Shown in pieces: positions 55,166-64,000 of a DNA stretch of 64,000 nucleotides (position 1 is its first letter; each line of letters starts with the position of its first letter). The notes under the pieces are model-generated. The model ran no database searches. It was not told the DNA's origin and saw nothing but the letters and a program-made list of their open reading frames with translations. Source of the DNA: Actinomycetota bacterium (GTDB taxonomy: Bacteria; Actinomycetota; UBA4738; HRBIN12); NCBI GenBank assembly GCA_035640355.1, contig DASQWI010000026.1, positions 1 through 64,000 of the forward strand. The letters run 5' to 3'. Made by a program: the position numbers and the translations under genes.

Positions 55166-55873
55166 GTGAAGACGGCCGGACGACGATCGACAGCCGAACG
55201 AGCAGGACGGCCAATCCGCCGTGCTCCCCTCACGCGTGAGCGGGTCCTCGAGACTGCGCTTCGGGTGATGGACCAGGACGGGCTGGAGGCCGTGACGATG
55301 CGGCGGATCGGTCGCGAGCTCGGCGTCGAGGCCATGTCGCTCTACAACCACGTCGAGGACAAGGACGACATCCTTGCCGGCGTTGTCGAGATGGCCATGG
55401 GCGAGTTCCGCTTCCCCGAACCGAGCGGTCACTGGGAGACGGACGCCCGGACGATGGCCTACGAGTGGCGACGGCTCCTGACGCTGCACCCGCCGCTTTG
55501 CCAGCTCCTCGCGGAACGGCACAAGCCGCTCGAGGGGCTCGCGGCGTTCCGGGCCATGGACGCCGCGCTGGGCGTCTTTCGTGCCGCCGGTCTGTCCGAC
55601 CGCGACGCTGCGCAGGCGTTCAACGCGATCGGCAGCTACATCCTCGGGTTCGTCGTGATGGAGCAGGGGCTCATGCTCGGCCAGGACGAGGAACACGCCC
55701 GCCAACACGAGTACGCGATGCAAGGGATCCGCCAAGCAGGGCTCGAGAACGTGGCGGCCGTCCTTCCCTACTTCGTGGAGTGCGCACCGGATCAGCAGTT
55801 CGAGTTCGGGCTCGACCTGATCTTCCGCGGCGTCGAGGCGGCCGCCCGAAAGAACGCCGCAACCGCGAACTAA
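55166..55873 (+). CDS. TetR-family regulator of the MMPL exporter
   Basis: 235 residues. The helix-turn-helix is PLTRERVLETALRVMDQDGL then TMRRIGRELGVEAMSLYNHV, with the YNHVxxKDDIL pattern of the TetR/tetracycline-type subgroup. The C-terminal domain (LPYFVECAPDQQFEFGLDLI) resembles TetR_C of that subgroup. GTG 55166 follows GGAG. It lies opposite the MMPL gene across the operator and overlaps the converging kbl by four bases. Confidence 0.93.
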   Translation: MKTAGRRSTAERAGRPIRRAPLTRERVLETALRVMDQDGLEAVTMRRIGRELGVEAMSLYNHVEDKDDILAGVVEMAMGEFRFPEPSGHWETDARTMAYEWRRLLTLHPPLCQLLAERHKPLEGLAAFRAMDAALGVFRAAGLSDRDAAQAFNAIGSYILGFVVMEQGLMLGQDEEHARQHEYAMQGIRQAGLENVAAVLPYFVECAPDQQFEFGLDLIFRGVEAAARKNAATAN

Positions 55874-57051
55874 CGCAGACCGAGCTCGCGCCCCACGCGG
55901 CCGAAGATCTCCAGCGCCTCGTCGAGGTCCTCGTCCGTGTGCTCGGCGGTCACGATCGTACGCACCCGTGCGAGACCCTTCGCGACCGTTGGGAACACGA
56001 TCGCCGGCGTGAACACGCCCTCCTCGAACAGGCGCCGGGCGAAGGTCTGCGTCGCCTCTTCTTCTTCGGTGACGACCGGCGTGATCGGCGTCTCGCTGGC
56101 GCCGGTGTCGAAGCCGAGCTCGCGAAGCCCGGTCTTGAATGCGCTGGTGTTGTCCCAGAGGCGCTCGAGTCGATCGGGCTCGTCCGCGATGATGTCGAGC
56201 GCCTCGATGCACGCGGCGACGACGGCGGGGGGCGCGCTCGTCGAGAACAGGAACGGACGCCCCCGGTTCACGAGCCACTCGATCAGCGCTCGGGGGCCCG
56301 CGATGAACCCCCCGAGCACGCCGATCGCCTTCGACAGCGTCCCCACCTGGATGTCAACGCGCCGGTGCAAGCCGAAATGATCGACCGTTCCGGCGCCGCC
56401 CTTGCCAAGGACGCCGGATGCGTGCGCGTCGTCGATCATCATGATGGCGCCCCGGCGTTCGGCCACCTCGACGAGGTCCGGCAGCGGCGCGATGTCGCCG
56501 TCCATCGAGAACACGCCGTCGGTGATCAGCAGCTGACGTCGTCCCGGCCGGGCGGTCTCCGCGAGGAGCTCATCCGCGTGCTGCGCATCCTTGTGATCGA
56601 ACACCTTGATCTCCGCGCGCGACAGCCGCGCGCCGTCGATGATCGACGCGTGGTTCAGGCGGTCGCTGACGATCACGTCTTCCTTGTCCAGGACCGCGGC
56701 GACCGTTCCGGCGTTCGCCGTGAACCCCGACTGGAACATAAGGGCGTCCTCGGCGTGCTTGAACTCGGCGAATCGTCGCTCGAGCTCCTCGTGCATCGTC
56801 ATGGTGCCGGCGATCGTGCGGACCGCGCCGGTCCCGGCACCGAGCTCCGCCGCGGCACTCGAAGCGGCGGCGTTCATGCGCGGATGGTTCGCCAGGCCGA
56901 GGTAGTTGTTCGACGCGAGATTGATCACGTCGCGGCCGTCGAACCGCGCCCGAGCGCCCGTAGGGCCCTCCAGCGTACGCGGACGGATCGCCAGTCGCTG
57001 CGACTCGAGCTCGGCGAGACGTTCCTTCAGAAAGTCGAGCGAACCTGCCAT
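55870..57051 (-). CDS. kbl: Glycine C-acetyltransferase (2-amino-3-ketobutyrate CoA ligase)
   Basis: 393 residues of the alpha-oxoamine synthase family. NNYLGLANHPRM at the N-terminus, SGFTANAGTVAAVL, DDAHASGVLGKGGAGT (the Asp-Asp-Ala-His PLP site) and GTLSKAIGVLGGF with the PLP lysine are all present. It splits 2-amino-3-oxobutyrate with CoA to glycine and acetyl-CoA, the second step of threonine breakdown. The first enzyme, tdh, lies 0.5 kb away on the same strand, separated by an opposite-strand gene. Start ATG at 57051. Confidence 0.92.
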   Translation of the reverse strand: MAGSLDFLKERLAELESQRLAIRPRTLEGPTGARARFDGRDVINLASNNYLGLANHPRMNAAASSAAAELGAGTGAVRTIAGTMTMHEELERRFAEFKHAEDALMFQSGFTANAGTVAAVLDKEDVIVSDRLNHASIIDGARLSRAEIKVFDHKDAQHADELLAETARPGRRQLLITDGVFSMDGDIAPLPDLVEVAERRGAIMMIDDAHASGVLGKGGAGTVDHFGLHRRVDIQVGTLSKAIGVLGGFIAGPRALIEWLVNRGRPFLFSTSAPPAVVAACIEALDIIADEPDRLERLWDNTSAFKTGLRELGFDTGASETPITPVVTEEEEATQTFARRLFEEGVFTPAIVFPTVAKGLARVRTIVTAEHTDEDLDEALEIFGRVGRELGLR

Positions 57052-57086
57052 CGCGCCCACGCTAACGCATGCGATAGCGTCGGACG

Positions 57087-57554
57087 ATGGCGATTGAGGT
57101 CGACGCGTTCCTGGCCGACTCCGTCGTCGCCGTTCAGGGCAAGCTGTACGCGCTCGGTGTGGGCTGGAACCGGATTGTCGTTCCGACGTTTCCGGCTCGC
57201 CACGATCGCATCGGCATCGGGCTGCTCTTTCGACTGCCCGCAAGCACTCGGAACGAGCGTCGTCGGTTCGACCTCCGCGTCGAGGGTCCCAACGGAGCGG
57301 AGATCCAGCTGGGCGCGGGACCCGGCGGCACCGGCGGCCGGCTCGGCGGCGAGTTCACCGCCGGCGCGGCCGACGAGCAGATCGTCCCCATCGCGCTGAA
57401 CCTGAACGGCATGCCGCTCACGCAGGCCGGTGATTATCGCTTCGTCGTGTCCCTCGGCGGGAACGACGTCAAGGTCCTGCCGTTCAGCGTGGCGCAGATC
57501 TCTAGCGCGCCATCGACCGAACCACCGGCCACCGGAACGGCCGGGTATCTCTGA
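57087..57554 (+). CDS. DUF6941-like protein
   Basis: 155 residues. The start AFLADSVVAVQGKLYALGVGW and later RIGIGLLFRLPAST with AGDYRFVVSLGG fit a domain I believe is DUF6941, seen widely in actinobacteria as a single-domain hypothetical protein. It appears to be a beta-rich soluble protein with no signal. It lies between kbl and tdh on the opposite strand, and overlaps neither. Function unknown. Confidence 0.7.
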   Translation: MAIEVDAFLADSVVAVQGKLYALGVGWNRIVVPTFPARHDRIGIGLLFRLPASTRNERRRFDLRVEGPNGAEIQLGAGPGGTGGRLGGEFTAGAADEQIVPIALNLNGMPLTQAGDYRFVVSLGGNDVKVLPFSVAQISSAPSTEPPATGTAGYL

Positions 57555-57572
57555 CGCTGCGGGACGAGCGCA

Positions 57573-58631
57573 TCACGCCCCCGGGAACATGATCACCTTC
57601 GCCGCTCGTCCCGACGCGGCCGTCTCGAACGCCTCGTCGTACCGCTCGAGCCCGAAACGATGCGTGATCACCGGAGAGATGTCGACTCGCCCCGTCGAGA
57701 GTAGCGTCGTTGTCTGCTGCCAGGTTCGGAACATCTCACGGCCGGTGATCCCCAGGATCTTCGCCTCCTTGAAGATCACCTGATCGTTGAGGTCGAGCGT
57801 GACCGGGGCGTCCGGAAGGCCGAGCAGAGACATCCGCCCTCCACGCGCGAGCATCTTCGTTCCCTGATCGATCGCGCGCGCGTTCCCGGACATCTCGAGC
57901 ACGACTTCGGCGCCGTTGCCGTCGGTCTCGCGGAGGACGACCTCCACCGGATCCTCGACGGTCGGATCGACCAACAGGTCGGCCCCCATACGGCCGGCGA
58001 GGGCGCGACGCTCGTCGTTCGGCTCGATCGCGAAAACCTTCCACGCACCGAGCGCCCTGGCGATGGCTACGGAGAACAGACCGATAGGCCCGCAGCCGAT
58101 CACGGCAACCGGGTTCGTGAGCAGGTCCTCCCCGCCCTCGGTCCCGAACGCCGCATGCACTGCGTTGCCGAACGGCTCCATCACCGACGCGTGATCGGGG
58201 TCGATCCCCTCGCCCACGATCCATACGTTCGCGGCCGGCACGACGACGTATTCGGCGAAGGCTCCTTCGGTGTCGACACCGAGGATGCGAAGGTTCCTGC
58301 AGATGTGGGCGCGGCCGGTACGGCACGTGGAGCAGATCCCGCACGCGATGTGGGTCTCGGCCGCGACGAAGGCGCCGGGCGCGAGGTGATGGACCTCCGG
58401 TCCCACCGACTCGACCCACCCCGCGACCTCGTGGCCGAACGTCATCGGCAGGCTAGTGATCCGGCCCTGCGCCCACTCGTTCCAGTCGTAGATGTGGAGA
58501 TCGGTGCCGCAGATCGAGGCCGCGTGGACGCGGACGAGGACCTCGCCCTCGCCGGGCTCTGGTACCGGGATGTCCTCCAGGTCGGCGCCGCGACGTGCCG
58601 ATGTCTTCCGCAGGGCGCGCATCGTGCCCAT
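57573..58631 (-). CDS. tdh: L-threonine 3-dehydrogenase
   Basis: 352 residues, a zinc-dependent medium-chain dehydrogenase. The catalytic-zinc Cys is in SICGTDLHIYDWNEWA, with GHEVAGWVE for the His-Glu pair. The structural-zinc cysteines are in CGICSTCRTGRAHIC. The NAD motif is VIGCGPIGLFSVAIA. The DLHIYDWNEWA segment is characteristic of threonine dehydrogenase. The product goes to Kbl. The ATG at 58631 is used; the next one at 58622 is three residues in. Confidence 0.92.
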   Translation of the reverse strand: MGTMRALRKTSARRGADLEDIPVPEPGEGEVLVRVHAASICGTDLHIYDWNEWAQGRITSLPMTFGHEVAGWVESVGPEVHHLAPGAFVAAETHIACGICSTCRTGRAHICRNLRILGVDTEGAFAEYVVVPAANVWIVGEGIDPDHASVMEPFGNAVHAAFGTEGGEDLLTNPVAVIGCGPIGLFSVAIARALGAWKVFAIEPNDERRALAGRMGADLLVDPTVEDPVEVVLRETDGNGAEVVLEMSGNARAIDQGTKMLARGGRMSLLGLPDAPVTLDLNDQVIFKEAKILGITGREMFRTWQQTTTLLSTGRVDISPVITHRFGLERYDEAFETAASGRAAKVIMFPGA

Positions 58632-58763
58632 CGGTGGGAGCGTACCCGCTCGCGTGCCGTACGCACGGTCGAGGAACCCGCCGACGGCGCAGGTCGTCAA
58701 AGCGCGAACACCCATCGGGTCGAGGCGCCGCCGAGTGGGCCTCGACGAGAAGGAGGACCAGTC

Positions 58764-59645
58764 ATGAAGACGCGCATCATCGCGATCGCCCTCGCTGCCG
58801 TCGCGTTCCTCGCGGCCTGCGGCCGACTGAGCGACGACGGCGCGGGTGACGGCGACGGTGATGGCAACGGATCGATCTTGCACCCGACCGGAGCGAACGA
58901 GCTCGTGCTCCGAATCGCTACCGGCGGGGGCTTCGTCCCCGTGGAGTTCAACCTCCGCTCGTTGCCCGGCATCTCCATCTACGGCGACGGCAGGATGATT
59001 GTCGAGGGCCCCGTGATCGAGATCTATCCAGGCCCGGCCATGCCGAACCTGCAGGTCCGCCAGCTCACCGAGGAAGCCGTGCAGGCGATCCTGCGCGAGG
59101 CGCGCGCTGCGGGACTCTTCGGCGCCGACGCCACCTTCGACTACCCCTGCGTAACGGACCTGCCGACCACGACGTTCACGGTGGTTGCGGAAGGCCGGAC
59201 CCACACCGTCTCCGCCTACGCGCTCGGGTTCACCGAGGCCGCGGAGGAACCTGCTCAGTGCCCGGGCGTCGACGCCGAGGCGCGCCAGGCGCTCTACGAC
59301 TTCCAGGTCAAGATCGGCGATCTCGCGAGCTGGCTGCCCGAGGGTTCGTTCGGACCGGAGGAGCCGTTCGAGCCGAGCGAGATGCGGGTGTATGTCCTTC
59401 CGTACCGCGGAGACCCCGAGCTCGAGCAGCGCCCGGTGGACTGGCCGATCCTTCCGGAGCTGGATCGGTTCGGAGAGCCCGACGCGAACATGACCGACGT
59501 CCGCTGCGGGGTCGTCGCCGGCAATGACCTCTCAACGCTCCTGCCGGAGGCGCAGTCGGCCAACCAGCTCACACCGTGGGTGAGCGATTCCGGCGAGTTC
59601 GCGCTGGTGTTCCGTCCGCTCCTGCCGGACGAGCACACCTGCTGA
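58764..59645 (+). CDS. Lipoprotein of unknown function
   Basis: 293 residues. The signal peptide ends with a lipobox LAAC (C21), followed by a Gly/Asp-rich linker (GDGAGDGDGDGNGS-like). The remaining part reads ELVLRIATGGGFVPVEFNLR and then ISIYGDGRMIVEGPV, a beta-rich domain found in many actinobacterial surface lipoproteins. It ends with several cysteines that may pair. The start follows AAGGAGG. The hairpin after its stop is a probable terminator. Function unknown. Confidence 0.7.
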   Translation: MKTRIIAIALAAVAFLAACGRLSDDGAGDGDGDGNGSILHPTGANELVLRIATGGGFVPVEFNLRSLPGISIYGDGRMIVEGPVIEIYPGPAMPNLQVRQLTEEAVQAILREARAAGLFGADATFDYPCVTDLPTTTFTVVAEGRTHTVSAYALGFTEAAEEPAQCPGVDAEARQALYDFQVKIGDLASWLPEGSFGPEEPFEPSEMRVYVLPYRGDPELEQRPVDWPILPELDRFGEPDANMTDVRCGVVAGNDLSTLLPEAQSANQLTPWVSDSGEFALVFRPLLPDEHTC

Positions 59646-59652
59646 GGTCTCT

Positions 59653-59685
59653 CGTGGGACCGGACGCACGCCGTCCGGTCCCACG
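59653..59685 (+). terminator. Terminator-like hairpin after the lipoprotein gene
   Basis: CGTGGGACCGGACG and its exact complement form a 14-base stem around CACGC, 8 bases after the stop. A T-run is missing, so it may be factor-assisted. Confidence 0.65.
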
Positions 59686-59820
59686 GCTACTCAACGCCCC
59701 GTCTCTGGCGTGAGGTGTCCGGGCCTCGTCCCCGAACGGGCCTACTGGCACCCTCGGTCTCGACGGTCAACTCCCCCCTTCGACGAGCCGATACCTAGGG
59801 CACGGAGAGAAAGGGAGTAC

Positions 59821-61689
59821 GTGGACCCGACGTCCCACCAGGGACGCGTGCCTGCGTTGGTCGCCCTACGGGAGCTCCTCGATCATCTCGGGGAGTTGCC
59901 CGAGCGTGCGCGTGAGCTCCTCGACGTTATCGGGGACGACCTCCACCGGGTCGACGCCGAGTTTCGGGAGCTCGACGCCAGGTACCGCGCCCTCGTCGAG
60001 CAGATCCCGGCGATCGTCTACGTCGACGTGGCCGACGAGTCCATGGCCACCACGTACGTGAGCCCCCAGATCGAGGCCCTCCTCGGTTTCACACCGCAGG
60101 AGTACATCGACGACCCTGAGCTCTGGACGAGACAGCTCCACCCCGACGACCGGAAGCAAGCGCTCGACACGTACACCCGAGGACGAAAGGGGGGCAAACC
60201 GTTCACCTTCGAGTACCGACTCATGTCCACCGACGGGCGACAGGTGTGGTTCCGCGACAGCGCCGTCGTCATCCACGACGAGAACGGCGATCCCGCCTTC
60301 ATCGAGGGCGTCATGCTCGACATCACCGACCGCAAGAACGCGGAGGAGCAGGCCGCATTCCTCGCCTATCACGACAAGCTGACCGGCCTTCCGAACAAGG
60401 CGATGTTCGAGGAGCTCCTCAACCTCGCGATCGCGCGAGCGCGCCGCCACGACATGGCCGTCGCAGTGATCTGCACGGATCTCGACGACTTCAAGCTCGT
60501 GAACGACAGCCTCGGTCACGAGAAGGGAGACGAGCTCATCCGTCAGCTCGCCGACCGCCTCCGCGAGGCGACGCGAGAGACCGACCTCGTGGCCAGGCAG
60601 AGCGGCGACGAGTTCCTTCTGCTCCTCGCCGACATCGACCGTTCGGGCCCGCCGGGCTCACCCGACGCCGCTGTGCTCGTCGCCGAGGGTGTGGCCGCGC
60701 GCGTTCGCCAGGCCCTCATCGCGCCGTTCGATCTCGGCGAGACCGAGGTGTATCTCAGCGCCAGCATGGGCATCGCGCTCTACCCGAACCACGCCGACGA
60801 GCCGGCCGAGCTGCTGAGGAACGCGGGCGCTGCGATGTTCCGGAGCAAACGAAACTCGTCAGGCGGCTACTCCACCTACGCCGACGAGAACGTCGACGCG
60901 CTCGGACGGCTGTCGCTCTCGACGCTGCTGCGGAAGGCCGTCGAGCAACAACACTGGGAGCTCCACTACCAACCGATCGTCGACCTCACCGACGGAAAGA
61001 CCATCGGCGTCGAGGCGCTGATCCGGTTGAACGACCCGAACGGCGGTCTCGTGCCGCCCGGCGAGTTCATCCCGTTGGCGGAAGAGATGGGCCTGATCGA
61101 GATGATCGGTGACTGGGTCATCGAGGAGGTCGCGCGACAGGACGCCGCCTGGCGTCAGGAGGGACTCGAACTCGAGCTGTCCTTCAACCTGTCGCCGCGT
61201 CAGCTGTGGCAGCCCGACGTCGCTACGCGGATCCTGGCCAGGCTGGCAACGCAGGACGTCGCGGCACCCCGAACGATCGTCGAGGTGACCGAGTCCACGG
61301 CGATGACGGATCCCGATCGCACCTTGCGGACCCTGTGGGACCTCCACGCGAAGGGCCTGCGCTTGGCGATCGACGATTTCGGCACCGGCTACTCATCGCT
61401 GTCGCGTCTGAAGCACATGCCGGTCGACGTCTTGAAGATCGACCGTTCCTTCATCCACGAAGTTCACGCCGACGAGCAGGCGGGCAACATGGTGAAGGCG
61501 ATCATCCAGCTCGCCGAGGGTCTCGGCATGACGCCGCTCGCCGAGGGCATCGAGACGGCGCAGGAATGGCAGTTCCTCGTCGAGAACGGCTGCCGGCTCG
61601 GGCAGGGCTACTACTTCTGCAAGCCCGTTCCCGCGGCGGACGTCTTGGCGCGTCACCGTCGGGCTGGGCTACAGGTCGTCGGCGACTAG
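59821..61689 (+). CDS. PAS-GGDEF-EAL cyclic-di-GMP protein
   Basis: 622 residues. A PAS domain (about 54-175; HPDDRKQALDTYTRG, RDSAVVIHDENGDPAFIEGV) is followed by a GGDEF domain (about 180-355) whose active site reads SGDEF at 261-265 rather than GGDEF. An EAL domain (about 370-615) keeps E398-A-L, NLSPRQLW, DDFGTGYSS (518-526), LKIDRSF, EGIET and GQGYYFCKP. The EAL domain should therefore hydrolyse cyclic-di-GMP; the GGDEF may be weak or regulatory. The PAS ligand is not evident. The GTG start at 59821 follows AAAGGGAG. It is soluble, with no membrane helices. Confidence 0.92.
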   Translation: MDPTSHQGRVPALVALRELLDHLGELPERARELLDVIGDDLHRVDAEFRELDARYRALVEQIPAIVYVDVADESMATTYVSPQIEALLGFTPQEYIDDPELWTRQLHPDDRKQALDTYTRGRKGGKPFTFEYRLMSTDGRQVWFRDSAVVIHDENGDPAFIEGVMLDITDRKNAEEQAAFLAYHDKLTGLPNKAMFEELLNLAIARARRHDMAVAVICTDLDDFKLVNDSLGHEKGDELIRQLADRLREATRETDLVARQSGDEFLLLLADIDRSGPPGSPDAAVLVAEGVAARVRQALIAPFDLGETEVYLSASMGIALYPNHADEPAELLRNAGAAMFRSKRNSSGGYSTYADENVDALGRLSLSTLLRKAVEQQHWELHYQPIVDLTDGKTIGVEALIRLNDPNGGLVPPGEFIPLAEEMGLIEMIGDWVIEEVARQDAAWRQEGLELELSFNLSPRQLWQPDVATRILARLATQDVAAPRTIVEVTESTAMTDPDRTLRTLWDLHAKGLRLAIDDFGTGYSSLSRLKHMPVDVLKIDRSFIHEVHADEQAGNMVKAIIQLAEGLGMTPLAEGIETAQEWQFLVENGCRLGQGYYFCKPVPAADVLARHRRAGLQVVGD

Positions 61690-61727
61690 CGGCCTCGCAA
61701 CAGAACGGCGGCCGGCAAACCCGCGAC

Positions 61728-62924
61728 CTAGACGAGCCGCCGGCGCCTGGAGCGAAGACCCGATCGTCGCCCCGACGCGGACGCGGAGTACACCACGCGT
61801 GGCGGGGCGACCTTCATCCCATCGAGCTCGAACGCGTCGTGAAGTGCGAGACGCGCGGCCATCCGCCCGACGTCGCCCTGCTGCTCGGCTGTGACGAGCG
61901 TGATCCCGGTCCCGGTCCTGCCCGCACGCGCCGTTCGACCGATCCGGTGAACGTACGACTTCTCGTCCTGGGGCGGGTCGTAGTTCACGACGTGACTGAT
62001 CCCGTCGAGGTCCAGGCCGCGGGCGGCGACGTCCGTCGCAACGAGAACGTCGACGCGGGCCGCCTCGAAGCGCTCGAGCGCGCGCTGACGAGCCACTTGC
62101 GTCATGTCGCCGTGGAGCGGGGCGGCTTTGATGTCCTTCTCGGCGAGCTTGCGGACCAACCGGTCGGCGCCGCGCTTGGTGCGGACAAACACGAGCGTGA
62201 GTCCGTCGTCGTGGCGGAGGAGCTCGGCGAGCGCGTCCGCCTTCGAATGTGCAGAGACGGAGACGAATCTGTGGTCGACACCCTCTGCCGATTCGATGCT
62301 CGCTTCCACCTCGTGCAGGACGGCCCGACGTGTGTACAAGCGGGCCATCGCGCCAACGGCTCCGTCGAGCGTCGCCGAGAAGAACATCGTCTGGCGATCC
62401 TTGGTGATGCGCCCGACGATCTGATCGACCTGGGGCTGGAACCCCATGTCGAGCATTCGGTCCGCCTCGTCCAGGACGAGGATCCGAACATTGCCCAGAT
62501 CGACGAGCCGACGTTCCGCGAGGTCCCGCAGCCGGCCGGGCGTCGCGACGAGCACGTGTGCTCGCCTGATATCGCGTGCTTGCTCGCGCACCCTCGTACC
62601 GCCGTACGCGACGCCCACTCGAAGGCCCTTCGCCTTCGCGACGGGGTCGAAGTCGTCGGCGACCTGCTGCGCGAGCTCACGCGTCGGGACCAGGACGAGA
62701 GCAACCGGAGCGGGTTCATCCACACGCACTCGCTCCACGATCGGTAGCGCGAACGCGAGCGTCTTGCCCGAGCCCGTTCGCGAACGGGCGAGGACGTCGC
62801 GACCGGAGATCGCGTCGGCGATGACAAGAGTCTGGACGGGGAACGGGGTATCGATGCCGAGCGCGCGAAGCGCCTCGACAACTGGCTCGGACACGCCGAG
62901 CTCGGCGAAGGTAGCAGTTGGCAC
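61728..62924 (-). CDS. DEAD-box RNA helicase
   Basis: 398 residues with all the family motifs: Q-motif (ELGVSEPVVEALRALG, PFPVQTLVI), SRTGSGKT, PTRELAQQV, TPGRL, DEAD, SATLD, then HRIGRTARAG in the second domain. A basic C-terminal tail (SGRRSGLRSRRRRLV) should bind RNA. The GTG at 62924 is preferred because AAGGAG precedes it, and the longer frame is low complexity. Such helicases unwind RNA in ribosome assembly or cold adaptation. It converges with the PAS-GGDEF-EAL gene across 38 bases. Confidence 0.93.
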   Translation of the reverse strand: MPTATFAELGVSEPVVEALRALGIDTPFPVQTLVIADAISGRDVLARSRTGSGKTLAFALPIVERVRVDEPAPVALVLVPTRELAQQVADDFDPVAKAKGLRVGVAYGGTRVREQARDIRRAHVLVATPGRLRDLAERRLVDLGNVRILVLDEADRMLDMGFQPQVDQIVGRITKDRQTMFFSATLDGAVGAMARLYTRRAVLHEVEASIESAEGVDHRFVSVSAHSKADALAELLRHDDGLTLVFVRTKRGADRLVRKLAEKDIKAAPLHGDMTQVARQRALERFEAARVDVLVATDVAARGLDLDGISHVVNYDPPQDEKSYVHRIGRTARAGRTGTGITLVTAEQQGDVGRMAARLALHDAFELDGMKVAPPRVVYSASASGRRSGLRSRRRRLV

Positions 62925-63037
62925 GTTCTCTCCTTGCTTGCACCGGCGGTTCACGCCGGAGGCGGATCGTGGGGAGGTTTCGATCTTGGCCCCGAGACCG
63001 CCTGAAGGAGGAACGAGGGGGAGGAGCGGAACCTCAC

Positions 63038-63056
63038 AGGACGGCGACGCCGTCCT
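63038..63056 (-). terminator. Hairpin between TrhA-like and helicase genes
   Basis: AGGACGGC and its exact complement pair around a GAC loop, in the gap between the end of the TrhA-like gene and the helicase start on the minus strand. Short and without a T-run, so a weak terminator at best. Confidence 0.45.
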
Positions 63057-63081
63057 TGGCATTCACAGTACCAGGAGCGCT

Positions 63082-63714
63082 TCACCGGACGACGAGCGCG
63101 ACCATCGCGAAGTGGCAGACGGCGGCCGCGACCTGGAAGGCATGCCACACCTCGTGGTAGCCGAACGTCGCCGGGCGAGGGTCGGGACGACGCCTGGCGA
63201 GCACGATCGCACCCCCCGTGTAGAGGAGCCCGCCGGCAATCATCAGAACCGCACCGGCCAGCCACATCGCGTCCACGAGTCGTGGGAGCGCGATGACGGC
63301 CAACCAACCAAGAGCCATGTACAGCACCGCGCTCGCGACGCCGAGCCCGTTCGGACGCGCCAGCTTCAGCGCCACGCCGACCGCGGCGCCGGACCACGCG
63401 GTGGACAGCAGGACCGCTTCCCATGGCCCGCGCAGCGCGAGGACCGTTACCGGGGTGTAGGTTCCCGCGATCAACACGTAGATCATCGAGTGGTCCAGGC
63501 TCTTCATGCGCACTCGCGCCCGCGGCGACCATCGACCGACGTGGTAGGCGGCGCTAGCGCCGAACAGCGCAACAAGGCTCGTTGCGTAGATCGATGCCAC
63601 GGCCGTCGCCACGGCGCCGCGCGCGATCAGCACGAGCGCGATCGCGGCCGGCACGGAGACGAAGAAGGCGGCCTGATGAATCTTGCCTCGAAGGCGAGGC
63701 ACAGGCGCTTCCAC
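63082..63714 (-). CDS. TrhA/hemolysin-III-type membrane protein
   Basis: 210 residues with seven predicted helices. The motifs SAAYHVGRWSPRARVRMKSL followed by DHSMIYVLIAGTYTPV, and near the end GYHEVWHAFQVAAAVCHF, supply the His and Asp residues that bind zinc in the PAQR/hemolysin III fold. Family members act in membrane-lipid or energy regulation rather than haemolysis. GTG at 63714 chosen for family length. It diverges from the ade gene across 43 bases. Confidence 0.88.
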   Translation of the reverse strand: MEAPVPRLRGKIHQAAFFVSVPAAIALVLIARGAVATAVASIYATSLVALFGASAAYHVGRWSPRARVRMKSLDHSMIYVLIAGTYTPVTVLALRGPWEAVLLSTAWSGAAVGVALKLARPNGLGVASAVLYMALGWLAVIALPRLVDAMWLAGAVLMIAGGLLYTGGAIVLARRRPDPRPATFGYHEVWHAFQVAAAVCHFAMVALVVR

Positions 63715-63757
63715 TGCGGCCGATCCTACCGGCAAAACGTTCCGGTACCCTCCGGGC

Positions 63758-64000
63758 ATGGCGCGTGACCTCGCCCGCAGACTGGCAGTCGCCAGGGGCG
63801 ACGAGCCCGCCGATGTCGTGCTCCGCGGCGGCACGGTGCTCTCGGTGTTCACGGGGGAGCTCGTTCCCGCCGACGTGGCCATCTCTGGCGAGTACGTCGC
63901 GGGCGTCGGCGAGGGCTACGAAGGGTCTGAGATCGCCGACGTCTCTGGCCTGATCCTTCTTCCCGGCCTCGTCGATGGCCACATGCACATCGAGTCGACC
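63758..64000 (+). CDS. ade: Adenine deaminase, N-terminal part (cut by the window end)
   Basis: 81 codons of a gene that continues past the window. The start RGDEPADVVLRGGTVLSVFTG and then GLILLPGLVDGHMHIEST are typical of amidohydrolases of the adenine deaminase type; DGHMHIEST carries the two metal-binding His. Adenine deaminases convert adenine to hypoxanthine and ammonia; a related amidohydrolase remains possible until the remainder is seen. Confidence 0.75.
   Translation, partial: MARDLARRLAVARGDEPADVVLRGGTVLSVFTGELVPADVAISGEYVAGVGEGYEGSEIADVSGLILLPGLVDGHMHIEST

Overview
The window is high-GC DNA with dense genes, short gaps, many GTG starts and frequent 1-4 base stop/start overlaps. 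It carries Tat-type lipoproteins, an F420-type LLM oxidoreductase, a DinB-like protein and several TetR regulators. This points to an actinobacterium (Actinomycetota), probably an uncultured lineage; that is inference from gene content, since there is no rRNA or tRNA here to place it. I see no prophage, insertion sequence, CRISPR array or RNA gene.

Layout. 1-6.9 kb: the end of a cNMP-domain protein, ilvD, a putrescine-oxidase-like FAD enzyme, a spondin-domain secreted protein, DoxX, a Crp regulator diverging from a membrane protein, and a 61-residue double zinc finger. 6.9-9.1 kb: a YjeF-type epimerase, then a rhodanese-CBS gene whose frame is crossed by one TGA exactly where relatives have a cysteine, with a perfect hairpin just downstream (a candidate selenoprotein), a small Cys-rich protein and an orphan ectoine synthase. 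9-20.6 kb: an amidase, two paralogous PYROXD2-like oxidoreductases, a secreted beta-propeller-like protein, a ROK kinase, a Tat phosphoesterase and an ADP-forming acyl-CoA ligase.

20.6-50.4 kb is a catabolic region. It holds a TetR regulator, ribokinase, acyl-CoA dehydrogenase, a cysteine-synthase-like enzyme and heterotetrameric sarcosine oxidase (soxB-D-A-G, with a YjbR gene inserted). A seven-gene minus-strand run follows: metallophosphoesterase, APC permease, aldehyde dehydrogenase, second metallophosphoesterase, dimethylglycine-dehydrogenase-like protein, GcvT/DmdA-like protein, YdeI-like protein. Next come a choline-dehydrogenase-like GMC enzyme, EamA transporter, enoyl-CoA hydratase, a PotDBC-type importer, and PotA encoded with a second aldehyde dehydrogenase. 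Together these could take choline or betaine and polyamines through aldehydes, dimethylglycine and sarcosine to glycine and one-carbon units. A shared 15-base dyad (TTGAACGGNNNTTCA) precedes at least five of these transcription units and suggests one regulon, perhaps run by the TetR protein at 20830.

50.4-64 kb: alpha/beta hydrolase, LLM oxidoreductase, MMPL exporter with its divergent TetR repressor and a long operator, the threonine-to-glycine pair kbl and tdh, a lipoprotein, a PAS-GGDEF-EAL protein, a DEAD-box helicase, a TrhA/hemolysin-III protein, and the start of adenine deaminase cut by the window end.
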